A stretch of 64,000 nucleotides of DNA from Arthrobacter sp. NtRootA1 (GCF_019976975.1 NZ_AP024630.1:4526001-4590000); one strand, 5' to 3'; shown: positions 49,466 through 60,365, counted from the first letter of the stretch. Notes: generated by a model from the sequence alone, not told the origin. Translations and numbers: made by a program.

Positions 49466-50779
49466 ATGCAGAACAGCTTTAAGGCCGCTTTAGTTCATCC
49501 CCTGACCCACGAGATCGCGGGCGAAGTCAAGATTCCCGGCTCTAAGAGTTTCACCAACCGGGCCATCATCCTCGCTATCGCAGCAGACGGAGTAAGCACT
49601 ATAGAGAACCCGCTCTATAGCGATGACACACTTTATGGGTTAACCGTGGCGGAAGACCTTGGATGCGAGGTTCATAGGGAACCCGGCAGCGTAAGCATAA
49701 GAGGCATCGGCCGGCGCCGTCCAAAGCAAGGCAATGTCCTAAACGTCGGCTCCGCTGGGACAATCGCCCGATTCCTGCCTTGCTTGCTTGCTTTTGGTGA
49801 TGCAGGCGAGTGGGACCTGACTGCGAGCCCACAGATGAGCAAACGACCGATGAGCGGTCTGCTCAGCGCCCTTGGTCAATTGGGTGGGCTGGTCGAATGC
49901 CTTGAACTTCCTGGTCGGTACCCGCTCGCAGTCAGGGGAGGGCGCCACCAGACCAACAGCTTGTCAGTTGAGGGCAATATTTCCAGCCAGTATCTGAGTG
50001 GCATACTGCTTTCCGCGCCGCTCCTCACCGGAGGACTTTCTGTCTCAACTGCAGGAGGAGTTGTGCAGTCCGCGTATGTGGACATGACTATTGACTGCAT
50101 GAGGTCCTTCGGAGCCGAAGTTGAGACTACCGAAGGTCTAAAAACTCTCAAGGTTAAAGGGGGAGCTTATCATCCAACGGACATTGCTGTTGAAGCCGAT
50201 GCGTCAACGGCCTCATACTTCGCGGCCCTGCCAGCGATAGTCGGAGGCTCGATTCTCTTGTCCAACATCTCTAAAAGGACCAAACAGCCAGATATTCGAT
50301 TCCTGGAGATTCTCGAGGCGTTCGGCTGCTCCGTATCTTGGATCGAGACCGGCGGCGTAGTAGTTGAACGACCGCGAGAGACCACGAGGATCAAGGGTGG
50401 ACACAAATTTAACCTGAACGACTGCTCAGACATCGCGCTTACCGTCGCCGCAATCTCTGTTTTCGCTGATTCTCCCGTCACTATCGAAGGCGTGGAACAT
50501 ATCAGGCATCACGAAAGCGATCGCATCGCCGCCATGACCCAAGCCCTAACGGCAATGGCTATCAGAGTCGAAGAGCGCCACGATGGATGGAAGATCTGGC
50601 CTTCGTCACCCAGTTTCGCTTCTGTTGCTACACACGACGACCATAGGGTAGCGATGGCGCTGGCCGTAGTCGGCCTGGCAGGCTCCGGTGTTCGACTTGA
50701 CCAGCCGTCGTGTGTTAGCAAGACCTGCCCGGACTTCTATGCGCTCCTAGCTGATTTGGGAGCAAACATTACCATCTAA
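49466..50779 (+). CDS. EPSP synthase homologue (AroA-like)
   Basis: 437 residues. 'KIPGSKSFTNRAIILAIAAD', 'NVGSAGTIARFLPCLLAFGD' (class II-like G-S/N-AGT), 'MSKRPMSGLLSALGQLGG', 'EADASTASYFAALPAI', 'IRHHESDRIAAM' (K of the usual RxKExxR replaced by His), 'THDDHRVAMALAVVGLA' and 'VSKTCPDFYALL' all follow the enolpyruvyl-transferase family. It could be a second EPSP synthase or an enolpyruvyl transferase for the cluster product. Own promoter likely in the 157-bp gap; AGAAGG precedes the ATG. Confidence 0.85.
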   Translation: MQNSFKAALVHPLTHEIAGEVKIPGSKSFTNRAIILAIAADGVSTIENPLYSDDTLYGLTVAEDLGCEVHREPGSVSIRGIGRRRPKQGNVLNVGSAGTIARFLPCLLAFGDAGEWDLTASPQMSKRPMSGLLSALGQLGGLVECLELPGRYPLAVRGGRHQTNSLSVEGNISSQYLSGILLSAPLLTGGLSVSTAGGVVQSAYVDMTIDCMRSFGAEVETTEGLKTLKVKGGAYHPTDIAVEADASTASYFAALPAIVGGSILLSNISKRTKQPDIRFLEILEAFGCSVSWIETGGVVVERPRETTRIKGGHKFNLNDCSDIALTVAAISVFADSPVTIEGVEHIRHHESDRIAAMTQALTAMAIRVEERHDGWKIWPSSPSFASVATHDDHRVAMALAVVGLAGSGVRLDQPSCVSKTCPDFYALLADLGANITI

Positions 50780-50979
50780 AAACCACGCATACACGTGACA
50801 CTTAACCAGCTTCCAGTAGTGAAAGAAGGGCACCCGTTATCGCACGCAGGCTCCACGGAAATATCAAAGTATCCGGACAGGCCAAATAAAATAAGTCAAA
50901 ATCTGGACATGAATCGACTGAACCACCTGAAATGACCTGTCGAAATAGCCGCGACTAATTCCCTACTATAACAAGAATC

Positions 50980-52203
50980 CTAGCCAAGCACTTTGATAAC
51001 CCTTGACCACATGGACAGATGCCCGCACGACTCTTCAACTTTTCGGGCAACAGCCGTCGGCGCCGATAGGCTCTGCGCGGCACTACGAAAGGCAATATAA
51101 TCCCGTTCGAGCAAATTGGAAACTTCAGCGGACGGCATTTCAAGCCACTCTGAAATCTCCTTGTTTCGCGCACGAACCGAGTGTCGCATCAAAGAGTGAT
51201 AATCCAAATTCGAGGGCGATCCATTATTGCACTCCGAGCAATCGCAAGAGACTAGGTCCGGGAACTGGCGCCAGATCGTCGTGGCAATATCCACTCCTAC
51301 ATAACGATGAAGACGAGGCACATAATAGCGCGCGGGTGGGGCCCCCGACGTAGGAAGCTCAACCCAGTCTCGATGCTCACCGAATCCAATCCCGTGGGAG
51401 GAACCAGTGAGGCCATACCGCGAAAGCAGCACCGAAAAGAACCCACCATAGAGGGCAAACACCTGCTGCCCTCTATTTGTCGAAGACTTCAAGGATTCAC
51501 CGTACTGGACAAGTTCCGCTTCCGAACTTAACTTAAACTCATCCAAATTACTTATCCAAGCAATAATTTGGCGCTCGACGGTCAAAGATGCAAGCCGATC
51601 CCATTCTGAGGCCGATCCTGCTGCGATGACTCGTCGTAGCTTATCATCCACCCCTCTTAGCTTGGCATATGACTGCGACGCCTCCCAAAGACGCTGAGAA
51701 ACACCTTCCCAATTGTCAGCTGAATTTCCCACCATCGTATAAGGCGGAAGAATAAAGAGAGGATCCTGCCGATTCTCTGGGAGGACTGGCTCACCCAGCC
51801 TTGCAGCATACTTATCGAATGTCTTTGTTTGGACAGTTTCGAATCCAACATTGAAATCAATCCAATTAGACGAAATCTGCTCTATCATGGAATCAGTGAA
51901 ACTTGCCGGATCGGGTGCAATAAATTGGCTCACCAGTGACGGCACGCCGAGAAGATCCGCGAGCATCTGATGCGATTTTTTTGGACGTTGCAGAACGTTC
52001 TGAAACAACGGAAACCGCGAATCGATGACGTAAGGTTCCGCAGAGCGAGCAGACAGGGACAGGACGAAGCCTTTAGTTCCTTCAGCCTGAAATGCAGCGA
52101 TAGTCCCCGGAACCAGCAAACCGTCAAAGTATTCAGAGAGGTCTCGGACCGTCTGCTGGTCCGTGGAGCCATAGCTTAAGTAATGCTGAAAGCTCTCAAA
52201 CAC
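50980..52203 (-). CDS. uncharacterised protein with TGT-like CxCxxC zinc motif
   Basis: 407 residues from GTG 52203 with GGAG 6 nt upstream (TTG 52215 possible). Near residue 325 is 'LVSCDCSECNNGSPSNLDYH' with a following SLMRH, the CxCxxC-x(n)-H zinc signature of tRNA-guanine transglycosylases, but I see no TIM-barrel motifs. The rest is unassigned alpha/beta sequence. The gene overlaps the nuclease gene and is the last of a coupled four-gene operon of AT-rich composition, which suggests a defence role. Function not claimed. Confidence 0.6.
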   Translation of the reverse strand: MFESFQHYLSYGSTDQQTVRDLSEYFDGLLVPGTIAAFQAEGTKGFVLSLSARSAEPYVIDSRFPLFQNVLQRPKKSHQMLADLLGVPSLVSQFIAPDPASFTDSMIEQISSNWIDFNVGFETVQTKTFDKYAARLGEPVLPENRQDPLFILPPYTMVGNSADNWEGVSQRLWEASQSYAKLRGVDDKLRRVIAAGSASEWDRLASLTVERQIIAWISNLDEFKLSSEAELVQYGESLKSSTNRGQQVFALYGGFFSVLLSRYGLTGSSHGIGFGEHRDWVELPTSGAPPARYYVPRLHRYVGVDIATTIWRQFPDLVSCDCSECNNGSPSNLDYHSLMRHSVRARNKEISEWLEMPSAEVSNLLERDYIAFRSAAQSLSAPTAVARKVEESCGHLSMWSRVIKVLG

Positions 52204-52648
52204 AAGCCACTCCAATCTCGCTCAAACGAGCCCCCACTCTTCGCTTCGACTCAGGATCAAACCCTGGGCTGCCAGGTCGGCATAGAACCATTAATTGGCC
52301 GCCATCGATTGCAATAATTCCGATGCCAAACTTTTCCGCTTCGGCCACACTACTAGCACGGGGACGGCTTCCCAATACCATCCAGGAGCGATCGACGCTA
52401 AGTCGATTGTAAGCTGCTTGCTCTAAGGCACGACCGAAGCCGCCGAGTTTTAATTCAAAGGTAGAGATAATTCCTGATCTTGTCATCGTGACAAGATCAG
52501 CACGACGTCCATTAATTGGAAATTCGCGCACAATTATTGAATCTTCTCTAACCCACCTAGAACGCTTGAGCCAATTCACAAGGTCGGGCATCATTCGGGA
52601 TTCGCCCCGCGTATCAAATGCCTTGTCATGCTCAATAAATCTCATCAT
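52196..52648 (-). CDS. PD-(D/E)XK nuclease-like protein
   Basis: 150 residues. 'FPINGRRADLVTMTRSGIIS' then 'TFELKLGGFGRALEQAAYNR' gives Asp, then Glu-x-Lys, followed by the Gln/Ala-rich helix typical of PD-(D/E)XK nucleases. Length fits a stand-alone nuclease domain. It probably cleaves or binds nucleic acid. ATGA overlap with the upstream membrane gene; second gene from the end of the four-gene operon. Confidence 0.68.
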   Translation of the reverse strand: MMRFIEHDKAFDTRGESRMMPDLVNWLKRSRWVREDSIIVREFPINGRRADLVTMTRSGIISTFELKLGGFGRALEQAAYNRLSVDRSWMVLGSRPRASSVAEAEKFGIGIIAIDGGQLMVLCRPGSPGFDPESKRRVGARLSEIGVACV

Positions 52649-53259
52649 GCGGCATCATCACCTGAATGAGTTTCTATCGGATCAGCATGCTCAATTGATT
52701 GTTGAATTCTCGCATCAAGGACCGCATAGGAGGAAACAAGAATAACGGCAATGGCAAACATTGCAGCCGAAATCCAACAGGATGCTTGCCACAGCCAAGT
52801 ACTTGTAAATGCAAAAAAGTACAGGGCGGTAGACACAAGAACTAGGGAGGTAAAAGCAATAGCCACTGTTTTCAATATTGAGCAAACCCTGAGTATCCAA
52901 CGAAATTGCCGATGTATAGCGTTCCGCTCTTTGAGCGCCCTAATGCCATGCTTTACCGGCTTTTGCAGCGAGGATGGGTCGACGACAACATCACCTGGGT
53001 TGAAAGGCTGGGAGGAATCAGGCAGTACGGCATTCAAACGTGCTTGCAAATCCTGCAACTTTTCAACAGCGCGTTCAGTGAGTCCAGCGAAGGCGATATC
53101 CACCGGCTTCCGCAGTCGCAGATGCGTTTTTCCGCGGAGATGCAAGCTCGCCCACGTAGCGGGAGCGCTCAATATAAAAACGGCTCCCCCAAAGCCGAAA
53201 CCCCATGCGGGATCGGGCAACTGCGCCGCTACCGTAACGGCGTCAAGGTGCAGTGTCAC
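52645..53259 (-). CDS. membrane protein in putative defence operon
   Basis: 204 residues from GTG 53259. An N-terminal hydrophobic stretch ('GFGFGGAVFILSAPATWASL') and a pair of membrane helices near the C-terminus ('TVAIAFTSLVLVSTALYFF' and 'CWISAAMFAIAVILVSSYAV') flank a soluble helical part ('LTERAVEKLQDLQARLNAVL'). Such pore- or anchor-like proteins are common effectors in antiphage operons. No family recognised. GTGA overlap upstream, ATGA downstream. Confidence 0.62.
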   Translation of the reverse strand: MTLHLDAVTVAAQLPDPAWGFGFGGAVFILSAPATWASLHLRGKTHLRLRKPVDIAFAGLTERAVEKLQDLQARLNAVLPDSSQPFNPGDVVVDPSSLQKPVKHGIRALKERNAIHRQFRWILRVCSILKTVAIAFTSLVLVSTALYFFAFTSTWLWQASCWISAAMFAIAVILVSSYAVLDARIQQSIEHADPIETHSGDDAA

Positions 53260-53816
53260 GTATTTGGCCCCAATATCTCATCACGAATTACGGATTTTGT
53301 TGTGTACTCCTGATAGCGCGTATAAACGTAACGAATGAGCTGGCGCAGCGGAAGGAATCCAAACTGACGCTTAAACTGTTGCAGTTCCGCCACCGCCCCA
53401 CGCGGCAGTTCTCTCGTCAACGCCTCAAAGTACTTCCATCCGCGCTCCGTCAATCTGAAATCTCGGGTCCGGTACGGATCATTGCTCTGCCCGGCCGAGC
53501 CCGTATCGAGGCCGATCCCTTCGCGTTGTTCCCATATGTCTGTGACATCGGGTGACGGTGAAGAGGAATCCTCAATCAGCTGGGCCGCCGCAAGCATATC
53601 CACAGCCTGATACACCTTCTGCGAGAACGGCCCAAAGTTGTAGGGCTCAAAGCCAGCGTCCTGCGACAGCCACGACTTACTGGAGGTCTCTCGCTCAAGT
53701 AGGAACACAAGTTTTTCCAGCCGAGTGATTCCTTGAATCTCGCCCGGTCGCGCACCTGCGACGCGCGTCCCTAGCAGAAGGACAATGGCATCGTCTATCT
53801 CTATCAGGTTGCCCAC
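53256..53816 (-). CDS. wHTH-like regulatory/sensor protein
   Basis: 186 residues from GTG 53816, chosen because GGAGG lies 5 nt upstream; longer in-frame starts exist. 'GITRLEKLVFLLERETSSKS', 'EPYNFGPFSQKVYQAVDML' and 'FRLTERGWKYFEAL' follow the pattern 'LqKLvFLl...yGPFs..v...v..L...(LTxxG)' of winged-helix/Panacea-like domains. It may be the antitoxin, regulator or sensor of the operon. First of four overlapping genes. Confidence 0.6.
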   Translation of the reverse strand: MGNLIEIDDAIVLLLGTRVAGARPGEIQGITRLEKLVFLLERETSSKSWLSQDAGFEPYNFGPFSQKVYQAVDMLAAAQLIEDSSSPSPDVTDIWEQREGIGLDTGSAGQSNDPYRTRDFRLTERGWKYFEALTRELPRGAVAELQQFKRQFGFLPLRQLIRYVYTRYQEYTTKSVIRDEILGPNT

Positions 53817-54177
53817 GACTACCTCCGGCTTCTCTCTCGACGTTCCTACATCCTCCTCTGAACCACTGACGATTATTAGGACGCAAGATACCTGGCTGGC
53901 TGCAACCTGCAGCATATCGTGAATCCCACATGATCCTGGATCGGGCAGCCTACTGGGACATGGGCGGTAATTTCCGCCCATGCGCTCACCACACGCTAGG
54001 CGCTGGTATCCCAAATCCGCGACTCCCCACCCACCCCCTTGACTCGCACCCCCACCTTCCCTAAACTTTTCATAAAGCAGAATCTAAATTCCACGAAGCG
54101 GAAATCGAGGCCAAGCGCCAAGGCCCACGCAAAGCACAGGGAAGATAGATCAAAGCCCCTCCTCGGAAGGACCTACG

Positions 54178-54981
54178 ATGACGTACACAGTGAACTGCTC
54201 CATCCTCCTGACGGAGCTGCCCTTGCTCGAGCGCCCCGCCGCCGCGAAGGCAGCCGGTTTTGACGCCGTCGAGTTCTGGTGGCCCTTCGATACCTCCGTC
54301 CCTAGCGACACCCGAGTAACCGAGTTCGAGAACGCCATCAAGGACGCCGGCGTTCAGCTCACGGGCCTGAACTTCAACGCTGGCAACATGCCCGGCGGCG
54401 ACCGCGGCCTGGTTTCCTGGAAGGGACGTTGCTCCGAGTTCAAGGACAACATCGACGTCGTAGCCGGCATCGGTGAGCGCCTCGGCTGCAAGGCCTTCAA
54501 CGCCCTCTACGGCAACCGCCAGGACGAGTTCACGCCTGAAGAGCAGGACGAACTCGCCATCAAGAACCTCGCAGCAGCAGCAGAAGGCGTCGCCCGCATC
54601 GGCGGCACCGTCCTCCTCGAGCCGGTCAGCGGCGCACCCAAGTACCCGCTCCTCACCGCCGAAGACGCACTCAAGGTCATCGCCCGCGTCAAGGCAGAAT
54701 CCGGCGCACAGAACATCAAACTCCTCGCCGACTTCTACCACCTGGCAGTCAACGGCGACGACGTCGAATCCGTCATCGAGAACCACGCCAAGGACTTCGG
54801 CCACATCCAGATCGCCGACAACCCCGGCCGCGGCGCACCCGGCACCGGCAACCTTCCCCTCGGCGAATGGATCGCCCGCAGCCGCGAACTCGGCTACGAC
54901 GGCTACATCGGCCTCGAGTACAAGGAACCGCAGGAAACGGCCTTCAGCTGGGCCATCCGCCAGCGCGCCAACGCCAACTAG
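54178..54981 (+). CDS. hyi: hydroxypyruvate isomerase
   Basis: 267 residues, TIM-barrel of the xylose isomerase-like type. 'MTYTVNCSILLTELPLLERP', 'GFDAVEFWWPF', metal-site Glu in 'GTVLLEPVSGAP' and 'YIGLEYKEPQETAFSW' are typical Hyi motifs. Converts hydroxypyruvate and tartronate semialdehyde into each other. GGAAGGACCTACG precedes the ATG. First gene of the glyoxylate block: hyi, glxR, gcl, glycerate kinase, allB. Confidence 0.95.
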   Translation: MTYTVNCSILLTELPLLERPAAAKAAGFDAVEFWWPFDTSVPSDTRVTEFENAIKDAGVQLTGLNFNAGNMPGGDRGLVSWKGRCSEFKDNIDVVAGIGERLGCKAFNALYGNRQDEFTPEEQDELAIKNLAAAAEGVARIGGTVLLEPVSGAPKYPLLTAEDALKVIARVKAESGAQNIKLLADFYHLAVNGDDVESVIENHAKDFGHIQIADNPGRGAPGTGNLPLGEWIARSRELGYDGYIGLEYKEPQETAFSWAIRQRANAN

Positions 54982-55028
54982 CCTCCAGCACACCTGAGCT
55001 AAAACAGACTTTCAGAAAGAGAACCACA

Positions 55029-55907
55029 ATGAGCAACGTTGCAGTCATCGGCCTTGGAATCATGGGCCTGCCCATGGCCATCAACCTCGTCAAGGCCGGC
55101 CACACGGTCACCGGCTTCAACCGCAGCCAGGACAAGATCGACAAGCTCGTCTCCGAAGGCGGCCAGGGCGCCAGCTCCGTTGCGGACGCAGTCAAGGACG
55201 CCGACGTCGTCATCACCATGGTCCCGGACTCCCCCGATGTTGAGGGTGTTGTCAGCGGCAAGGACGGCGTCTTCGCCAACGCGAAGAAGGGCACCCTCTG
55301 GATCGACGCGTCCAGCATCCGCCCGGACGTCGCCAAGCGCCTCTCGGAAGACGCAGTCGCAGCCGGCATCCGCCCGCTCGACGCTCCCGTATCCGGTGGC
55401 GAGCAGGGCGCAATCGACGCCGTCCTGTCCATCATGGTCGGCGGCGAAGCTGCAGACTTCGAGGCAGCACAGGATGTCCTCAACGCAGTGGGCAAAACCA
55501 TCGTCCACGTTGGCCCCTCCGGCTCCGGCCAGACCGTCAAGGCAGCCAACCAGCTGATCGTGGCCGTCAACATCCAGGTCCTCGGCGAGGCCATCGCCTT
55601 CCTCGAGGCTTACGGCGTAGACACCGACGCAGCACTGAAGGTCCTCGGCGGCGGCTTGGCCGGCTCCAAGGTCCTGGACCAGAAGGGTCAGAAGATGCTC
55701 GACCGCAACTTCGACCCCGGCTTCCGCCTGGCCCTCCACCACAAGGACCTCGGCATCGTCACCTCCGCAGCTCGCGAAGCGAACGTCGCTGTCCCGCTCG
55801 GCGCAGTCGTCGCCCAGCTCGTCGCCGCAACCGTCAACCAGGGCGACGGCGGCCTCGACCACTCGGGCCTCTTCAAGCAGGTTCTCCAGCTCAGCGGCCG
55901 TAAGTAA
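55029..55907 (+). CDS. glxR: tartronate semialdehyde reductase
   Basis: 292 residues starting MSNVAVIGLGIMGLPMAINL, the beta-hydroxyacid dehydrogenase Rossmann start. 'LDAPVSGGEQGAIDAVLSIM' is the substrate-binding motif and the catalytic Lys is in 'GQTVKAANQLIVAVN'. Reduces tartronate semialdehyde to glycerate. AAAGAGAACCACA precedes the ATG; an in-frame upstream extension overlays hyi and is not real. Confidence 0.95.
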   Translation: MSNVAVIGLGIMGLPMAINLVKAGHTVTGFNRSQDKIDKLVSEGGQGASSVADAVKDADVVITMVPDSPDVEGVVSGKDGVFANAKKGTLWIDASSIRPDVAKRLSEDAVAAGIRPLDAPVSGGEQGAIDAVLSIMVGGEAADFEAAQDVLNAVGKTIVHVGPSGSGQTVKAANQLIVAVNIQVLGEAIAFLEAYGVDTDAALKVLGGGLAGSKVLDQKGQKMLDRNFDPGFRLALHHKDLGIVTSAAREANVAVPLGAVVAQLVAATVNQGDGGLDHSGLFKQVLQLSGRK

Positions 55908-55935
55908 GCCAAAAGGCGCCCAAGCAACACAAGCA

Positions 55936-55975
55936 GGGAACCCGCCGTCGTACATCAAAAACGACGGCGGCTCCC
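55936..55975 (+). terminator. hairpin between glxR and gcl
   Basis: CCGCCGTCGT (55942-55951) pairs with ACGACGGCGG (55961-55970), extended by GGGA/TCCC. No T-run follows, so it may be a weak terminator or processing site rather than a strong stop; gcl has its own AGGAG and may have its own promoter. Confidence 0.5.
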
Positions 55976-56035
55976 TCACCACACCCAAAAACACCCCAGA
56001 CTTCGTCCGTAAGGGCACCAAATTAGGAGTACACC

Positions 56036-57811
<1,776 letters not shown>

Positions 57812-57836
57812 AGAGAAACAGTAAGGAGGCACCGGA

Positions 57837-59012
57837 ATGCGTGTTGTCATCGCCCCGGACAAATTCAAGGGCTCGCTGTCCGCGCCCGACGTCGCCAAGC
57901 ATCTCGCAACAGGACTGCTGGCGGGCTTCGGTCAGGGCATACAGGCAACACGCATTCCGGTGGCCGACGGCGGCGAAGGAACCATCGACGCCGCCATCGG
58001 CTCCGGCTTCACCCGCCGGACCACCACCGTCACGGGCCCGCTGGGCGAACCGGTGAAGGCCGACTTCGCAGTCAAGGGCACGGAGGCAGTCATCGAAATG
58101 GCGGCAGCTTCCGGCCTCGCCCTCCTGCCGGAGGGTCCCAGCAGCGACACGGCCAAGAAGGCCACCAGCATCGGAACGGGCGAACTGATCCGCGCCGCGC
58201 TGGACCTCGGCTGCCGCAAGATCATCCTGGGTGTGGGCGGCAGCGCCAACACCGACGCCGGCGCAGGCGTCCTCCAGGGCCTCGGCGCCGTCTTCCTGGA
58301 CGAGCACGGCAACGAACTCCCCGGCGGCGGTGCCGCCCTCGCGGAAATAGACAGCATCGACTTCTCCAACTTCGACGTCCGCGTCGAAGCCACAGAGTTC
58401 GTGTTGGCGTCCGACGTCGACAATCCCCTTTTGGGGGCCAGCGGAGCCCCAGCCATCTTCGGTCCGCAAAAGGGCGCGACGCCGGACGACGTCGCCGAAC
58501 TGGATGCCGCAGCAAGCCACTTCGTCGACGTCCTCGCTGCAACAACCGGCCAACACGCCAAGTACGCAGCCAAGGCAGAGGGCGCTGGAGCAGCAGGCGG
58601 CGTTGGCTACATAGCGATAGCGGCACTGAAGGCAGAGCGGCGGCCGGGTATCGACGTCGTGCTTGAATTCACCGACCTTGAACAGAGGCTCAAGGGCGCC
58701 CACCTGGTGATCACCGGAGAAGGCAGCCTGGACGAACAAAGCCTGCTCGGCAAGACGCCCATGGGTGTCTCGCGCGCAGCACAGAGGAACGGGGTTCCCG
58801 TGATCGCAGTCTGCGGCCGGAGTACCCTGAGCCGGGAACAACTCGCGGATGCCGGCTTCCACACGGTCCATGCCCTGACCGACTTGGAAAAAGATGTCCA
58901 AAAATGTATCGCTGAAGCAGGACCGTTGCTTGAACAATTAGGGAAGCACATAGGCGTGTACCTGGCGGAACGGACCGGCACCACCGACAATAAGGAGTAC
59001 CTCAATGTCTGA
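57837..59012 (+). CDS. glxK: glycerate kinase (type II, GarK/GlxK family)
   Basis: 391 residues. 'MRVVIAPDKFKGSLSAPDVA', 'IPVADGGEGTIDAAIGSGF', 'LGVGGSANTDAGAGVLQGLG' and 'LVITGEGSLDEQSLLGKTP' are the family motifs. Phosphorylates glycerate, feeding the block's product into glycolysis. AAGGAGGCACCGG precedes the ATG; it overlaps allB by 8 nt. Confidence 0.95.
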   Translation: MRVVIAPDKFKGSLSAPDVAKHLATGLLAGFGQGIQATRIPVADGGEGTIDAAIGSGFTRRTTTVTGPLGEPVKADFAVKGTEAVIEMAAASGLALLPEGPSSDTAKKATSIGTGELIRAALDLGCRKIILGVGGSANTDAGAGVLQGLGAVFLDEHGNELPGGGAALAEIDSIDFSNFDVRVEATEFVLASDVDNPLLGASGAPAIFGPQKGATPDDVAELDAAASHFVDVLAATTGQHAKYAAKAEGAGAAGGVGYIAIAALKAERRPGIDVVLEFTDLEQRLKGAHLVITGEGSLDEQSLLGKTPMGVSRAAQRNGVPVIAVCGRSTLSREQLADAGFHTVHALTDLEKDVQKCIAEAGPLLEQLGKHIGVYLAERTGTTDNKEYLNV

Positions 59013-60354
59013 AGCAATCGGCGCCTATGACCTCGTTATCCGGGGCCAGCGCATCCTGACCACCGCCGGCCTCGCAGCGCGCGAAGTTGGCATCCGCGAC
59101 GGCATCATCGTCGCCATCGAGCCCCTGGGCAACGGCCTGACGGGCAACGAGGTCATCGAACTCGCAGACGACGAAACCCTCATCCCCGGCCTGGTGGACA
59201 CCCACGTCCACGTCAACGAGCCCGGCCGCACCGAGTGGGAAGGCTTCGCCTCCGCAACGCGCGCCGCAGCTGCCGGTGGCGTGACCACCATCATCGACAT
59301 GCCGCTGAACAGCATCCCACCCACCACCAGCGTGGACGGCCTGGAGCAGAAGCGCGTCGTCGCCAAGGACCAGGCGTTCGTGGACGTCGGATTCTGGGGC
59401 GGTGCCATCCCGGGCAACAAGAAGGACCTCCGCCCGCTCCACGACGAAGGCGTGTTCGGCTTCAAGTGCTTCCTCCTGCACTCCGGCGTGGACGAGTTCC
59501 CGCACCTGGACGCGGATGAGATGGAAGAGGACATGGCGGAGCTCAAGTCCTTCGACTCCCTCATGATCGTCCATGCTGAGGACTCCCACGCGATCGACCG
59601 CGCCCCGCACCCCGGCGGCGACCACTACGAAACGTTCCTCGCATCCCGCCCCCGCGGCGCCGAGAACAAGGCCATCGCCGAGGTCATCGAGCGCGCCCGC
59701 TGGACCGGCGCCCGCGCCCACATCCTGCACCTCTCCTCCTCGGACGCGCTGCCCATGATCGCTTCGGCAAAGCGCGACGGCGTCAACCTCACCGTTGAGA
59801 CGTGCCCGCACTACCTGACCCTCATGGCCGAGGAGATCCCGGACGGCGCAACCGCGTACAAGTGCTGCCCGCCCATCCGCGAAGCGTCCAACCGCGAGCT
59901 CCTGTGGAAGGGCCTGCAGGACGGCACCATCGACTGCATCGTCTCGGACCACTCCCCCTCCACACTGGACCTCAAGGACCTGGAAAACGGCGACTTCGCT
60001 GTGGCCTGGGGTGGCGTTTCCTCGCTCCAGCTGGGCCTGTCCCTGATCTGGACCGAAGCCCGCCACCGCGGCATCCCGCTGGAACAGGTGGTCTCCTGGA
60101 TGGCCGAGAAGCCTGCCGCCCTGGCCCGCCTGCATAACAAGGGCCAGCTCGCCCTGGGCTACGACGCCGACTTCTCGATCTTCGCCCCGGACGAAGCCTT
60201 CGTTGTGGACGTCACCAAGCTCAAGCACAAGAACCCGATCACGCCGTACGACGGCCGTCCGCTGGCCGGCGTCGTCCGCAAGACCTACCTGCGCGGTACC
60301 CCGATCGACGGCCAGAACCCCGGCGGCAAGCTGCTCCGCCGCGGCAACGTTTAG
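59005..60354 (+). CDS. allB: allantoinase
   Basis: 449 residues of the cyclic amidohydrolase family. Zinc site 'LVDTHVHVNEPGRTEWEGF', the Lys that is carboxylated in 'GVFGFKCFLLHSG', His in 'LMIVHAED' and 'AHILHLSSSDA', and Asp in 'IDCIVSDHSPST'. Opens allantoin to allantoate, the source of glyoxylate for gcl. Overlaps the kinase gene by 8 nt; the chain allB-gcl-glxR/hyi-kinase takes purine-derived glyoxylate to 3-phosphoglycerate or 2-phosphoglycerate. Confidence 0.95.
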   Translation: MSEAIGAYDLVIRGQRILTTAGLAAREVGIRDGIIVAIEPLGNGLTGNEVIELADDETLIPGLVDTHVHVNEPGRTEWEGFASATRAAAAGGVTTIIDMPLNSIPPTTSVDGLEQKRVVAKDQAFVDVGFWGGAIPGNKKDLRPLHDEGVFGFKCFLLHSGVDEFPHLDADEMEEDMAELKSFDSLMIVHAEDSHAIDRAPHPGGDHYETFLASRPRGAENKAIAEVIERARWTGARAHILHLSSSDALPMIASAKRDGVNLTVETCPHYLTLMAEEIPDGATAYKCCPPIREASNRELLWKGLQDGTIDCIVSDHSPSTLDLKDLENGDFAVAWGGVSSLQLGLSLIWTEARHRGIPLEQVVSWMAEKPAALARLHNKGQLALGYDADFSIFAPDEAFVVDVTKLKHKNPITPYDGRPLAGVVRKTYLRGTPIDGQNPGGKLLRRGNV

Positions 60355-60365
60355 GGTCAACCGCC

